Assembly (NCBI RefSeq): GCF_004016515.1
Contig: NZ_SACT01000007.1
Span: 124,001-188,000 of the forward strand
DNA: 64,000 bases
Direction: 5' to 3'
Source: Rubrivivax albus
GTDB taxonomy: Bacteria; Pseudomonadota; Gammaproteobacteria; Burkholderiales; Burkholderiaceae_C
In this document: piece by piece, positions 42,437 to 52,091 of the stretch
Numbering within the stretch: the stretch's first letter is position 1
Layout of the letters: every line of letters starts with the position of its first letter
Made by a program: the position numbers and the translations under genes
The notes under the pieces: model-generated
Databases searched by the model: none
The model's input: only the letters and a program-made list of their open reading frames with translations
Told to the model about the DNA's origin: nothing

Positions 42437-43993
42437 TCAACGGCCGGCGACCAGGCGCTCCACCAGCGGCGCCATGCGCGCCGTCACCGTCGCGTCCATG
42501 CCCAGCGCACGGCCCCACTCGCGGGCCGTCTCGCCGGGCCACTTGTTGGTCGCGTCCAACCCCATCTTGCCGCCCAGGCCGCTGACCGGTGAGGCGAAGT
42601 CCAGGTAGTCGATGGGGGTCTGGTCCACCAGCGTGGTGTCGCGCACCGGGTCCATGCGCGTGGTGATGGCCCAGACCACCTCCTTCCAGTCGCGGATGTC
42701 CACGTCGTCGTCCACCACCACGATGAACTTGGTGTACATGAACTGGCGAAGGAAGCTCCACAGGCCGAACATCACCCGCTTGGCGTGGCCCGGATAGGCC
42801 TTGCGGATGCTGATCACGGCCATGCGGTAGCTGCAGCCCTCGGGCGGCAGGTAGAAGTCGGCGATTTCGGGAAACTGCTTCTGCAGGATGGGCACGAAGA
42901 CTTCGTTCAGCGCCACGCCCAGCACCGCCGGTTCGTCCGGCGGCTTGCCGGTGTAGGTGGAGTGGTAGATCGGCTCGCGGCGCATCGTCAGGCGCGAGAG
43001 CTCGAACACCGGGAACCAGTCCTGCTCGTTGTAGTAGCCGGTGTGGTCGCCGAACGGGCCTTCCAGCGCGTGCAGGTAGCCGCCCTTCTCCTTCAGCGGC
43101 ACGCCGGCGGCCGAGGTGCCGGTGTAGCCCGGCGCGGCCGGCGGGATGTGGCCCTCGAGCACGATCTCGGCACTGGCCGGCACCTGCAGCCTCAGCTCAC
43201 CTTCGCCCACGCTGCTGTCCACCAGCTCGGTGCGGCTGCCGCGCAGAAGACCCGAAAACTGGTATTCGCTCAACGTGTCCGGCACCGGCGTCACGGCGCC
43301 CAGGATGGTGGCCGGGTCGGCGCCCAGCGCGGTGACGATGGGGAACGGCTGGCCGGGGTTGGCCCGTGCGAAGTCGCGGAAGTCCAGGGCCCCGCCGCGG
43401 TGGGCCAGCCAGCGCATGATGGTCTGCCGCGGGCCGATGACCTGCTGGCGGTAGATGCCCAGGTTCTGCCGCCGGCGCGGCTGGGCCACACCCTGAGGGC
43501 CGCGCGTGACCACCAGGCCCCAGGTGATCAGCGGGCCGGCGTCGCCGGGCCAGCAGGTCTGCACCGGCAGTCGGCCGAGGTCGATGTCGTCGCCGGTGAG
43601 CACCACCTCCTGGCATGGGGCGCTGCCCTTGACGGCGGGTTTCATGTCCCACACCGCCTTGGCCATGTCCCAGAGCTTGCCCACCTCTTTCAGGCCCTTG
43701 GGCGGCTCCGGCTCCTTCAGCGCGGCCAGCAGACGACCGACGTCGCGAAGATCCGACAGCGACGACGCCCCCATGCCCAGGGCCACCCGTTCAGGGGTGC
43801 CGAAGAGGTTGGCCAGCACCGGCATGGTGTGCCCCGCAGGCCCTTCGAACAGCAGCGCAGGGCCCTCGGCACGCAGCACGGCGTCGGCAACGGCCGTCAT
43901 CTCCAGGGCAGGCGACACCGGATCGGCCACCCGGCGCAGCTGCCCCTGGCGTTCGAGCTGGCCCATGAAGTCTCGCAGGTCGCGGTATTTCAT
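42437..43993 (-). CDS. ubiD: UbiD-family 4-hydroxy-3-polyprenylbenzoate decarboxylase
   Basis: A 518-residue prenylated-FMN-dependent decarboxylase of ubiquinone synthesis. The N-terminus [19 protein letters not shown] is typical. It contains the UbiD-conserved [30 protein letters not shown] and the segment [31 protein letters not shown]. The C-terminus ([24 protein letters not shown]) is also family-typical. Size fits the bacterial ubiquinone-pathway enzyme. It is divergent from the lytic transglycosylase gene. No ubiX lies in the window. Confidence 0.96.
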   Translation of the reverse strand: MKYRDLRDFMGQLERQGQLRRVADPVSPALEMTAVADAVLRAEGPALLFEGPAGHTMPVLANLFGTPERVALGMGASSLSDLRDVGRLLAALKEPEPPKGLKEVGKLWDMAKAVWDMKPAVKGSAPCQEVVLTGDDIDLGRLPVQTCWPGDAGPLITWGLVVTRGPQGVAQPRRRQNLGIYRQQVIGPRQTIMRWLAHRGGALDFRDFARANPGQPFPIVTALGADPATILGAVTPVPDTLSEYQFSGLLRGSRTELVDSSVGEGELRLQVPASAEIVLEGHIPPAAPGYTGTSAAGVPLKEKGGYLHALEGPFGDHTGYYNEQDWFPVFELSRLTMRREPIYHSTYTGKPPDEPAVLGVALNEVFVPILQKQFPEIADFYLPPEGCSYRMAVISIRKAYPGHAKRVMFGLWSFLRQFMYTKFIVVVDDDVDIRDWKEVVWAITTRMDPVRDTTLVDQTPIDYLDFASPVSGLGGKMGLDATNKWPGETAREWGRALGMDATVTARMAPLVERLVAGR

Positions 43994-44026
43994 ACTCAGA
44001 AGTAATTAGAGACGCATTCCATATTC

Positions 44027-44055
44027 TTGACCGGGTATAGGCCGGTTCCTAGAAT
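44027..44055 (+). promoter_or_regulatory. Strong sigma-70-type promoter of the lytic transglycosylase gene
   Basis: TTGACC (44027-44032), 17-base spacer, TAGAAT (44050-44055): 5 of 6 in each hexamer. The predicted start near 44062 leaves a leader of about 149 bases before the ATG at 44211. It is the best vegetative promoter I see in the window. Confidence 0.65.
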
Positions 44056-44075
44056 CCGCCGCGCTGAGACGAATC

Positions 44076-44087
44076 CGGGTTAACCCG
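44076..44087. repeat. 12-base perfect palindrome in the lytic transglycosylase leader
   Basis: CGGGTTAACCCG lies about 20 bases downstream of the -10 element, just past the predicted transcription start. Its place and symmetry suggest an operator for a dimeric repressor. Confidence 0.4.
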
Positions 44088-44158
44088 AAAGCCCGAACAC
44101 GCAGGCCGCGCCTCCCCCTACGCTGGGGTCTTTGCGATGAGCGCCTGCCACGTATTGT

Positions 44159-44195
44159 GAGACCCGACCCGCGCCGACCACGGCGCCGGGGTCTC
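44159..44195 (+). promoter_or_regulatory. Nested hairpin just before the ribosome-binding site
   Basis: GAGACCC (44159-44165) pairs with GGGTCTC (44189-44195), enclosing an inner stem GCGCC (44171-44175)/GGCGC (44182-44186). The structure ends five bases before AAGGAG (44201-44206), the ribosome-binding site of the lytic transglycosylase gene, so it could modulate translation or mRNA stability. Confidence 0.4.
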
Positions 44196-44210
44196 GATGG
44201 AAGGAGAGCC

Positions 44211-45074
44211 ATGCAGACCCTCGCCGCATTCCGCGACGTGCAGCGCGCCACTGGGCGCGGTCTGTCCGTGTTCCTGCGCGACGTGGGCCACGGGGCCCTG
44301 GAACTGGGCCACAACACGCTGGCCCTGGTGGGCCTGGCCACGGTGGCCGCGGCCATCTTCGCTGTCGGCCGGCCCGACCTGCGTCACGAGGCCGAGTCCG
44401 TGGCCCTGAACTGGCTGCAGGACCGCTTCGAGCAACGTGCCGTGGCCTCCGGCGATCTGCTGGCCGTCGTGGGCGAGCCCACCGCAGTGGCCCGCGCCAC
44501 CGCCGCCGACCCCGCGGAGCTGACCCGCGAACAGGCGTCGGTGGCGCGCTGGCTGTCGCGCCGCTACCGCGTGGCGCCGGAACCGGTGGCGCGCCTGGTC
44601 AAGGAGGCCTGGGACATCGGGCAGCGTTCGCGCCTGGACCCCACGCTGCTGCTGGCCATCATCGCCATCGAGTCCAGCTTCAACCCGTTCGCGCAGAGTT
44701 CGGTCGGCGCCCAGGGCCTGATGCAGGTGATGACGCGGGTGCACGACGACAAGTACGAGGCCTTCGGCGGTGTGCACGCGGCCTTCGACCCGGTGAGCAA
44801 CCTGCGCGTGGGCGCGCAGATCCTCAAGGAATACGTCCGCCGCACGGGCAGCGTCGAAGGTGGTCTGAAGCACTACGTGGGCGCCGCGCTGCTGGAGACC
44901 GACGGCGGCTACGCAGCCAAGGTGCTGTACGAGCAGAGCCACATCCAGCGCGTGGCGCAGGGGCAGTCGGTGGCGGTGAACGTGCCCAGCACCCCACCGG
45001 CGCCGCCCCCGGAGCCGGAGGCCCTGCCGGCCGACACAGCCGCCGAACGCGTCGCCATCGCGCCGCAGTCCTGA
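44211..45074 (+). CDS. Lytic transglycosylase (SLT domain), membrane-anchored
   Basis: A 287-residue peptidoglycan-cleaving enzyme. One hydrophobic helix ([19 protein letters not shown]) anchors it after a short cytoplasmic N-terminus. The SLT domain (about residues 120-245) has the catalytic Glu in [16 protein letters not shown], followed by [12 protein letters not shown]. The C-terminal tail is Pro/Glu/Ala-rich. The start at 44211 is set by AAGGAGAG at 44201-44208. It has a strong promoter and a long structured leader. It precedes the glyA riboswitch. Confidence 0.92.
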   Translation: MQTLAAFRDVQRATGRGLSVFLRDVGHGALELGHNTLALVGLATVAAAIFAVGRPDLRHEAESVALNWLQDRFEQRAVASGDLLAVVGEPTAVARATAADPAELTREQASVARWLSRRYRVAPEPVARLVKEAWDIGQRSRLDPTLLLAIIAIESSFNPFAQSSVGAQGLMQVMTRVHDDKYEAFGGVHAAFDPVSNLRVGAQILKEYVRRTGSVEGGLKHYVGAALLETDGGYAAKVLYEQSHIQRVAQGQSVAVNVPSTPPAPPPEPEALPADTAAERVAIAPQS

Positions 45075-45110
45075 AGCACCGACGCCGGCGCGTCGCACGC
45101 TACACTGGCG

Positions 45111-45224
45111 AGCCGCGCGACTGGCGATGAGGGGCGTCCTGCCCCGAGGTGGGCCACCACCGGGGAGCGCGGCGGCCGAGGCAAGCCCACGGGGTACCTG
45201 GCCGCAGTGCCGTTCGCCTGGGCA
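45111..45224 (+). promoter_or_regulatory. ZTP (pfl motif) riboswitch of glyA
   Basis: The aptamer of the ZMP/ZTP-sensing class is recognised by its conserved parts. P1 is CCGCGC (45113-45118) with GCGCGG (45167-45172). GACTGGCG (45119-45126) is the conserved junction. An extra hairpin GGGGC-GTCCT-GCCCC (45131-45145) and the P2 hairpin GGTGG-GCCA-CCACC (45148-45161) lie inside, followed by GGGGA before the P1 arm closes. The 3' half is CGCCTGGGCA (45215-45224), the pseudoknot and ligand-binding loop. The position, 73 bases before glyA, fits the class: ZTP signals folate shortage and glyA makes 5,10-methylene-THF. The expression platform is probably in 45225-45297, where CCTGCGCAGG (45258-45267) is a perfect palindrome. 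Confidence 0.92.
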
Positions 45225-45297
45225 GCCCTCCGCCGGTGACTCCCCTGGAGCGCCGGCCTGCGCAGGGCCAGGCCACCGTCCACGAGGAACCGTCCCC

Positions 45298-46548
<1,251 letters not shown>

Positions 46549-46573
46549 CCCGCCAACCGGGCGACGACAGGCC

Positions 46574-47017
46574 ATGCACTGCCCCTTCTGCGACCATGAC
46601 GACACCCAGGTCGTCGAGACGCGGGAATCCGACGAGGGCGACGTCATCCGCCGCCGGCGTCGCTGCCTGAAGTGCGACAAGCGCTTCACCACCTACGAAC
46701 GGGTGGAAGTGGCGCTGCCGGCGCTCGTCAAGCGCGACGGCCGGCGCGACGAGTTCGACCCCGACAAGCTGCGGGCGTCGATGATGCTGGCGTTGCGCAA
46801 GCGCCCGGTGGGCATGGAACAGATCGACGCCGCGCAGGAGCGCATCCTGCGCAAGCTGCAGAGCAGCGGCCTGCGCGAGGTGCCCAGCACGCGCGTGGGC
46901 GAGATGGTCATGCGGGAACTGAAGAGGCTGGACAAGGTCGCCTACGTGCGCTTCGCCAGCGTCTACCGCAGCTTCGAGGACGTGGACGAGTTCCGGCAGC
47001 TGATCCAGGACATCTGA
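46574..47017 (+). CDS. nrdR: Transcriptional repressor NrdR
   Basis: A 147-residue repressor of ribonucleotide reductase genes. The zinc ribbon has Cys3, Cys6, Cys31 and Cys34 ([17 protein letters not shown] ... CLKCDKRF). The ATP-cone follows from about residue 49 ([28 protein letters not shown]). It senses ATP/dATP. It is 25 bases downstream of glyA, and the glyA-nrdR linkage is common in Burkholderiales. Confidence 0.98.
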   Translation: MHCPFCDHDDTQVVETRESDEGDVIRRRRRCLKCDKRFTTYERVEVALPALVKRDGRRDEFDPDKLRASMMLALRKRPVGMEQIDAAQERILRKLQSSGLREVPSTRVGEMVMRELKRLDKVAYVRFASVYRSFEDVDEFRQLIQDI

Positions 47018-47141
47018 GGCCACCCCCCGGCCGGGGGACGACCGTTCCGGGGCCCCCGCCGAGCCCTCCCTGCGCGGGTTCCGGGCAATGAAGGTGCTGC
47101 CTAGAGTGCAGGCATTCCAGCCCGCCTCCAGGAACACCGTC

Positions 47142-47675
47142 ATGACCATCCGCCGCATTTCACAGACCGGCTTCAGCCTGGTCGAAGCCCTGATCCCGCT
47201 CACCGTCGCCGGCGTGCTGCTGGGCAGCGCGTTGCCCACGTTGGTGGGTCTCAAGGAACGCCACCGGCTGGAAGGCACGGCTGCACAACTGGAGACCGAC
47301 ATTCAACTGGCGCGGGCAACGGCCGTCGCTCGCAACGAAGTCCTCCGCATGGACTTCCTGCAGGAGCCGGGCGGCGACGGGTGCTACGTCGTGCACGACG
47401 GCGCCCCTGGGGACTGCACCTGCACCGCTGATGGACCGGACTGTGTGCCGGAGGTCACGCCGCTGCGAACGGTGCTGCTCCCGATGGCACAGCCCCTCTC
47501 GTTGCAGACCAACGTGCGAGGCGTCAGCTTCGATCCCACCGGCGGGACAGTGACGCCAACCGCGACGCTGCGCCTCCACGGGCGGGCGGGCACGTTGCAT
47601 CTGGTCGTCAATGTCATGGGGCGGACCCGTACCTGTACCCCGGACGAGGCCCTACCTGGTCAACGTCGATGCTGA
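47142..47675 (+). CDS. GspH/FimT-family minor pseudopilin
   Basis: A 177-residue type IV pilin-like protein. Prepilin peptidase should cleave TG^FSLVEALIPL; Glu5 is present. The hydrophobic helix is followed by the GspH/FimT-type domain (LQLARATAVARNEVLRMDF). Six Cys occur in the C-terminal part, among them CTCTADGPDC. AGGAA precedes the ATG at 47142; TAGAGT (47102-47107) may be the -10. It is the first gene of a six-gene minor-pilin cluster. Confidence 0.88.
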   Translation: MTIRRISQTGFSLVEALIPLTVAGVLLGSALPTLVGLKERHRLEGTAAQLETDIQLARATAVARNEVLRMDFLQEPGGDGCYVVHDGAPGDCTCTADGPDCVPEVTPLRTVLLPMAQPLSLQTNVRGVSFDPTGGTVTPTATLRLHGRAGTLHLVVNVMGRTRTCTPDEALPGQRRC

Positions 47676-47706
47676 GCTTCCGAAACCCGAACCGGCAAAC
47701 AAGGGG

Positions 47707-47751
47707 GAGTGCGACCGGCGGGAGCGCTCCGGCGACGAACGGTCCGCACTC
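47707..47751 (+). promoter_or_regulatory. Intercistronic hairpin between fimT-like and pilE-like genes
   Basis: GAGTGCG-ACCG (47707-47717) pairs with CGGT-(C)-CGCACTC (47740-47751), 11 pairs with one bulged C. The apical part carries the palindrome GGAGCGCTCC (47721-47730). It lies 32 bases after the first pilin gene's stop. It may be a terminator or attenuator, or an mRNA processing site. Confidence 0.5.
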
Positions 47752-47789
47752 GCAGCCTCTTTCGGGTCGACCGGCGTGAGAATCTGCAC

Positions 47790-48296
47790 ATGTCCTGCCT
47801 GCCCCTGCACACGGCTCGTCCGCCGGCGCCTCAGCCTTGCCAAGACCGCCGTGGTTTCACGATGGTGGAGTTGCTGCTGGCGATCGTGGTGGTCGCCATC
47901 CTGGCGGCCATTGCGGTGCCCGCGTACAACGAGTCCGTACGCAAGAGCCGGCGATCCGAAGCCTACACGGCGCTGGCTGCCGTGCAGCAGGCGCAAGAAC
48001 GCTGGCGAAACAACAACGCGTCGTACACCACCGCGCTGACGGCGGCCGGTGGCGACGACCCGCCCGGGCTGGGGCTGTCCGATGTGACGCCCGGGGGTTA
48101 CTACGCGGTCAGCATCGATGCTGCCGACGCCACTGGCTACACGCTGACGGCCTTCGGGAGAGACGGCACGTCGCAAGCCAGCGACGAGTGCCGCGGCCTG
48201 CGCGTTCGTCTGGCGGGTGGCAACCTGACCTATGCAGGTTGTGGCACTGCAGACTGCGGCGGCTTTGCCGCCACGCATACATGCTGGACGCGATGA
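47790..48296 (+). CDS. PilE-like type IV pilin
   Basis: A 168-residue prepilin. The leader ends RRG^FTMVELLLAIVVVAILAAIAVPAYNE (shown split: RRG, then FTMVELLLAIVVV), with Glu5. It continues VRKSRRSEAYTALAAVQQAQERW, as PilE family members do. The C-terminus has four Cys, with CRGLRVRL and CGTADCGG. GAGAAT (47778-47783) ends seven bases before the ATG, and there is no Shine-Dalgarno, so this gene may have its own leaderless promoter. Its stop overlaps the next start (ATGA). Confidence 0.9.
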   Translation: MSCLPLHTARPPAPQPCQDRRGFTMVELLLAIVVVAILAAIAVPAYNESVRKSRRSEAYTALAAVQQAQERWRNNNASYTTALTAAGGDDPPGLGLSDVTPGGYYAVSIDAADATGYTLTAFGRDGTSQASDECRGLRVRLAGGNLTYAGCGTADCGGFAATHTCWTR

Positions 48297-48898
48297 CACG
48301 ACATCGACGCCAACGCGGCCTGACGCTCGCGGAACTGCTCATCACCATCGCCGTGGCAGCAGCGTTGCTCACGATTGCCGCGCCCAGCTTTCGTGAGTTC
48401 ATCCTGACGCAGCGCCTGAAGAGCATCAATGGTCAGTTGGTCACTGATCTGCAGTACGCACGGTCGGAAGCAGCCGCGCGTGGGCTGAATGTGACTTTTC
48501 GAGTCAGCGCAGCTACCGCCGACAGTCCGCAGACCTGCTACATCATCTACACGGACCCATCAGCCGACCCTCCCAGCCAGGCATGTGGGTGTCACCGCGT
48601 TGCAGGCGCGCGATGCGATGGAGATGCACGCGAGATCCGCACCGTCGCTGTACCCACGAGTGATGGCGTTGCACTTTCGGTGCCGATCGACCAGGCCGAC
48701 CGCTTCACCTACGACCCGATCGCCGGCGGTATACGCCTGCCCATCATCGAGGTCGGCGCCGCGCCGGGTTCGCAGTTCGCGGTCGGCGCTTCTGTGGACG
48801 CTGCCCGGAGCCTGCTGACAGTGGTCGGCCTCAGCGGGCGTCCCAGTGTCTGCAGTCCTTCGGGATCCACGATGCATGAACCGTCCTGCGACGACTGA
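48293..48898 (+). CDS. FimU/GspH-like minor pilin
   Basis: A 201-residue prepilin. The leader ends QRG^LTLAELLITIAV, with Glu5. It is followed by FREFILTQRLKSINGQLVTDLQYARSEAAARG, the GspH/FimT pattern. The C-terminal half contains five to six Cys (CYIIY, CGCHRVAGARC, CSPSG, CDD), so it may have disulfides. It overlaps pilE by four bases. Confidence 0.87.
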   Translation: MTRHRRQRGLTLAELLITIAVAAALLTIAAPSFREFILTQRLKSINGQLVTDLQYARSEAAARGLNVTFRVSAATADSPQTCYIIYTDPSADPPSQACGCHRVAGARCDGDAREIRTVAVPTSDGVALSVPIDQADRFTYDPIAGGIRLPIIEVGAAPGSQFAVGASVDAARSLLTVVGLSGRPSVCSPSGSTMHEPSCDD

Positions 48899-48911
48899 AC
48901 CGCGGAGTCCA

Positions 48912-49607
48912 ATGCCGATGCACGCCGATAGCATTCGATCCAACCAGCGCGGCCTGACGCTGGTTGAACTGATGGTCGGCTTGGCGGTGGGGCTCTTCGT
49001 GCTCGCTGGCGCCACACTGGTCGTGTCCTCGCAACTCAACGACAACCGCACGCTGCTGCTGGAAACCCAGATCCAGCAGGACCTGCGCGCCAGTGCCGAC
49101 ATCATTGCACGCGAAATCCGCAGGGCGGGAGCACACGGCAGCCCCAGCCAGCTGATCGTCACAGTTGGTGGCCCGGCACCAGTGCGCAACGGATTTGCCG
49201 ACGTGGCCATTGCCGGCACCAGCGAGATCACCTTCAACTACCGGCGCAACCAGCAGCAGGGGCCTTACGGCTTCAGGCTCAGCGATGACGGCGTCATCCA
49301 GACACTGCTGGGCAACGGCGGCTGGCAAGCCCTGACCGATGGCAACACGATGCGCGTCACGGAACTGACGGTAACGGCGATGCCGGAAACGGTCGCCCAG
49401 ATACAGTGTCCAAAGGCCTGCAGTGCCGACCCTGAAGACACGGCATGCTGGCCATCGCTGGCGGTGCGCAGCTACCAGATCGACATCGTCGCGCGTGCAG
49501 CCACTGATCCACGCATCCAGCGAAGCATTCGCAGCGTGGTACGCGTTCGCAACGACGACCTGCGCTTCAACGATCCGCTGAACCCGGCCCTGGCATGCCC
49601 GGCATGA
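48912..49607 (+). CDS. PilW-like minor pilin
   Basis: A 231-residue prepilin. The leader ends QRG^LTLVELMVGLAVGLFVLAGATLVV (split here as QRG and LTLVELMVGLA), with Glu5. The following ADIIAREIRRAGAHG and IRSVVRVRNDDL are typical of PilW/GspJ-like proteins. The start may also be ATG 48918 or 48876; GGAG at 48904-48907 favours 48912 or 48918. It overlaps the next gene by 13 bases. Confidence 0.85.
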   Translation: MPMHADSIRSNQRGLTLVELMVGLAVGLFVLAGATLVVSSQLNDNRTLLLETQIQQDLRASADIIAREIRRAGAHGSPSQLIVTVGGPAPVRNGFADVAIAGTSEITFNYRRNQQQGPYGFRLSDDGVIQTLLGNGGWQALTDGNTMRVTELTVTAMPETVAQIQCPKACSADPEDTACWPSLAVRSYQIDIVARAATDPRIQRSIRSVVRVRNDDLRFNDPLNPALACPA

Positions 49608-50926
49608 GACCTACCCGCACCCCCTACGTCGGGCGACGGCAGCGTGGCGTCACCACGCTGATCATCGTCAGCGTGCTGTTCTTCATCCTCGCGCTGGTGG
49701 CCGCGTACACCAACCGCAACATGATCTTCGAGCAGCGGACCGCGGGGAATCAGTTCCGGTCGACACTCGCGTTCGAGGCTGTCGAGGCCGGCGTGGAGTG
49801 GACGCTGTCCATGCTCAACAACGGCCGCATCGACGACGACTGCCTTTCGAGCGACGACGCGGCTCAGCTGTCGTTTCGCCAACGCTACCTGAACATGTCC
49901 GCCGACACCGGTCTCGTTGATCCCGGTCCGGCGTTCGGCGCCGACCTGGGGGGCACGGTCTGGCCGAGTTGTGTCTTCAACGGGGCCGACTGGACATGCA
50001 GTTGCCCGGTCAACGGCGACCCCGCGCTGGTGGAGCCCGTGGGTGCAGGCGTGTTCCCCGCATTCAGGGTTCGCTTCGTACGCCACGTCCCTCAGCGGCC
50101 GGGGCTGGTCTGGTTGGAGGTCAACGGCTGCACCCGGCTGGATGACACCTGCCTCGATTTCCCGGCCGCGCCCGTGGCGGGGGAAGGCCGCATGCGGGCA
50201 CGCGTGTTGGTGGCGCTCAAGAGCGCGTTGCCGGCCGTACCCTCTGCCGCGATCACGGTGCTGGGGGACGTTGACGTCCCTGGCGGCGGAACCACGCTGT
50301 GGGCCATCAATGGCAGCGCAGGCAGTGGCGGTCTCGCGGTGATGGCAGGTGGCAGTGTCGACACCGACGTATCGCTAGGCAGTTCCCCGGGCTCACCGGC
50401 CGACCGTGCACGCGTCGTGTCCGAGGCGGACCCTTCGCTGGTTGCAGCAGTCTTTCCCCCGGACGCTGCGGATGCGAGGAATCGCATGTTCTCCAACGTG
50501 TTCGCCACCACATTCGATCTCTACCGTGACCAGGCTGCGACCCTTGTGCTGGATTGCGACCCTTGCGGTGCCGCCGATGTCCGCGAAGCGGCCGAGCGCC
50601 ACCCGGGCCGCATTCTCTGGTTGGCCGGTGATGCGTCGCTCGACAGCGGCGGCGGCATCGGCTCACCAGCGGCCCCGGTGATGCTCGTCGTCAACGGCGC
50701 ACTCGCACTCGATGTGCCGTTGCACGGCGTGGTCTACAGCCGTGGCGAATCGTTGGCCTTGAGCGGGGCCGGTGGCAGCATCCAGGGCGCGCTGATCGGG
50801 GAAGGCGATCTCGATTTTGAAAGCGGCAGCACCCTGACCGTGACGCACGAGGCGCAGACGCTCAACCGATTGCGCTGGACACACGGCACCTTCGTTCGTG
50901 TTCCGGGCGGCTGGAGGGACTTCTGA
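49595..50926 (+). CDS. PilX-like minor pilin, with long C-terminal domain
   Basis: A 443-residue protein beginning MPGMRPTRTPYVGRRQRG^VTTLIIVSVLFF in spaced form, i.e. leader RRQRG followed by VTTLIIVSV. The usual Glu5 is absent (Ile instead), as in GspK/PilX-type tip subunits. AGNQFRSTLAFEAVEAGVEWTLSMLNNGRI is a PilX-family feature. The C-terminal 200 residues are Gly/Ser/Asp-rich (AVMAGGSVDTDVSLGS, LSGAGGSIQGALIGEGDLDFESGST) and may form a beta-helix. This makes it larger than typical PilX. It overlaps pilV by TGATG. Confidence 0.82.
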   Translation: MPGMRPTRTPYVGRRQRGVTTLIIVSVLFFILALVAAYTNRNMIFEQRTAGNQFRSTLAFEAVEAGVEWTLSMLNNGRIDDDCLSSDDAAQLSFRQRYLNMSADTGLVDPGPAFGADLGGTVWPSCVFNGADWTCSCPVNGDPALVEPVGAGVFPAFRVRFVRHVPQRPGLVWLEVNGCTRLDDTCLDFPAAPVAGEGRMRARVLVALKSALPAVPSAAITVLGDVDVPGGGTTLWAINGSAGSGGLAVMAGGSVDTDVSLGSSPGSPADRARVVSEADPSLVAAVFPPDAADARNRMFSNVFATTFDLYRDQAATLVLDCDPCGAADVREAAERHPGRILWLAGDASLDSGGGIGSPAAPVMLVVNGALALDVPLHGVVYSRGESLALSGAGGSIQGALIGEGDLDFESGSTLTVTHEAQTLNRLRWTHGTFVRVPGGWRDF

Positions 50927-52086
50927 TGGGCCGCCTGCCGTCGACCGAGCGTGGCATCTCGCTGGTCGAAGCCCTGGTGGCGCTGGCCATCATGGCCTTC
51001 GGCACCCTGGCCGTGTTGGGCGTGCAGACCACGTTGCGATTCAACAGCGACATCGCCAAGCAGCGAGGCGAGGCCGTGCGCATCGCTCAGGAGACGCTGG
51101 AGGCTGTGCGCGCCAGCGTGGAAACACTCGCCGACTACGATGCCATCGTCAGCGCCGCCGCTGCCGACGTGGCCGGCTACGACGTGGCCAACACCACCTA
51201 CCAGGTGGCGCAGTCCGTGGTCGATGCGGCTGAGGGCGACATCCACGCCCCGCGCCGCAAGGCCGTGGTGATTGATGTCACTTGGCAGGACCGCACCGAC
51301 CAGACACAGTCCGTGCGGCTCAGCGCAGCCTTGCAGGGTACGCCACCAGCGCTTGCCGGGTCGCTTCTGGTCAACTCGGATGGCACCGGCGTACGCCGGC
51401 CCCGAGGCCGACATCCCGCGGTACCGGTGGAAGCCATCGACATCGGCGACGGCACGAACAGCCGCTTCCAGCCCCCGGGTGCTGGCGTGTCATGGGTGTT
51501 CAACAACACCACCGGCTTCATCACCCAGGTCTGTACTGGCGACGCCTGCACGGCCTTCAACGCCCGTCTTCTGGCCGGCTTCGTGCGCTTCTCGGCCAAC
51601 CCGGCAGCGCCTTCGAACGCGGCTGAGGCGGAGAACCCGCTCGGTGCGAGCATGCCGGTGGAGCTGACCGTGGTGCAGTCTGCGCCCGCGGACCAGGCAG
51701 GCAGCCAAGCTTGCTTCGAGACCCAGCAGCCGCTCTATGTGGCCTACTACTGCGCCGTTCCATTGGGCACCGGCGATCGCTGGTCGGGACGGTCACTGGT
51801 GGTTCATCCGGACATCGTCGCTTTGCTTGGCGATGCCACGGCCGGCAAGTGGCGGGTGTGCCGCTACACGCCCAAGCTCGGCCACTACCTCGTGCCCAGC
51901 GAGATGAGCAACGAAGAGCACCCGCTCGACTACGTCAACGTACGCACGTCGCTGGTGAACCAGAACTTCCTGATGATTGGCGCCGGTGACGGAACCACAG
52001 CCTTCACCTGCCCGAACGAGACCGACAATACCGGTGTGCTTGAGTTCATCGACGGCGATACCTACCGCCACCAGCCTGCGTCCTGA
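50926..52086 (+). CDS. PilV-like minor pilin
   Basis: A 386-residue prepilin. The leader ends ERG^ISLVEALVALAIMAFGTLAVLG (leader ERG, then ISLVEALVALA), with Glu5, then VQTTLRFNSDIAKQRGEAVRIAQETLE, as in PilV/GspI-type proteins. At 386 residues it is longer than usual PilV. Four to six Cys lie in the C-terminal part. It is the last gene of the cluster. There is no pilY1 before ribD, which starts six bases further on. Confidence 0.84.
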   Translation: MGRLPSTERGISLVEALVALAIMAFGTLAVLGVQTTLRFNSDIAKQRGEAVRIAQETLEAVRASVETLADYDAIVSAAAADVAGYDVANTTYQVAQSVVDAAEGDIHAPRRKAVVIDVTWQDRTDQTQSVRLSAALQGTPPALAGSLLVNSDGTGVRRPRGRHPAVPVEAIDIGDGTNSRFQPPGAGVSWVFNNTTGFITQVCTGDACTAFNARLLAGFVRFSANPAAPSNAAEAENPLGASMPVELTVVQSAPADQAGSQACFETQQPLYVAYYCAVPLGTGDRWSGRSLVVHPDIVALLGDATAGKWRVCRYTPKLGHYLVPSEMSNEEHPLDYVNVRTSLVNQNFLMIGAGDGTTAFTCPNETDNTGVLEFIDGDTYRHQPAS

Positions 52087-52091
52087 GCGTC

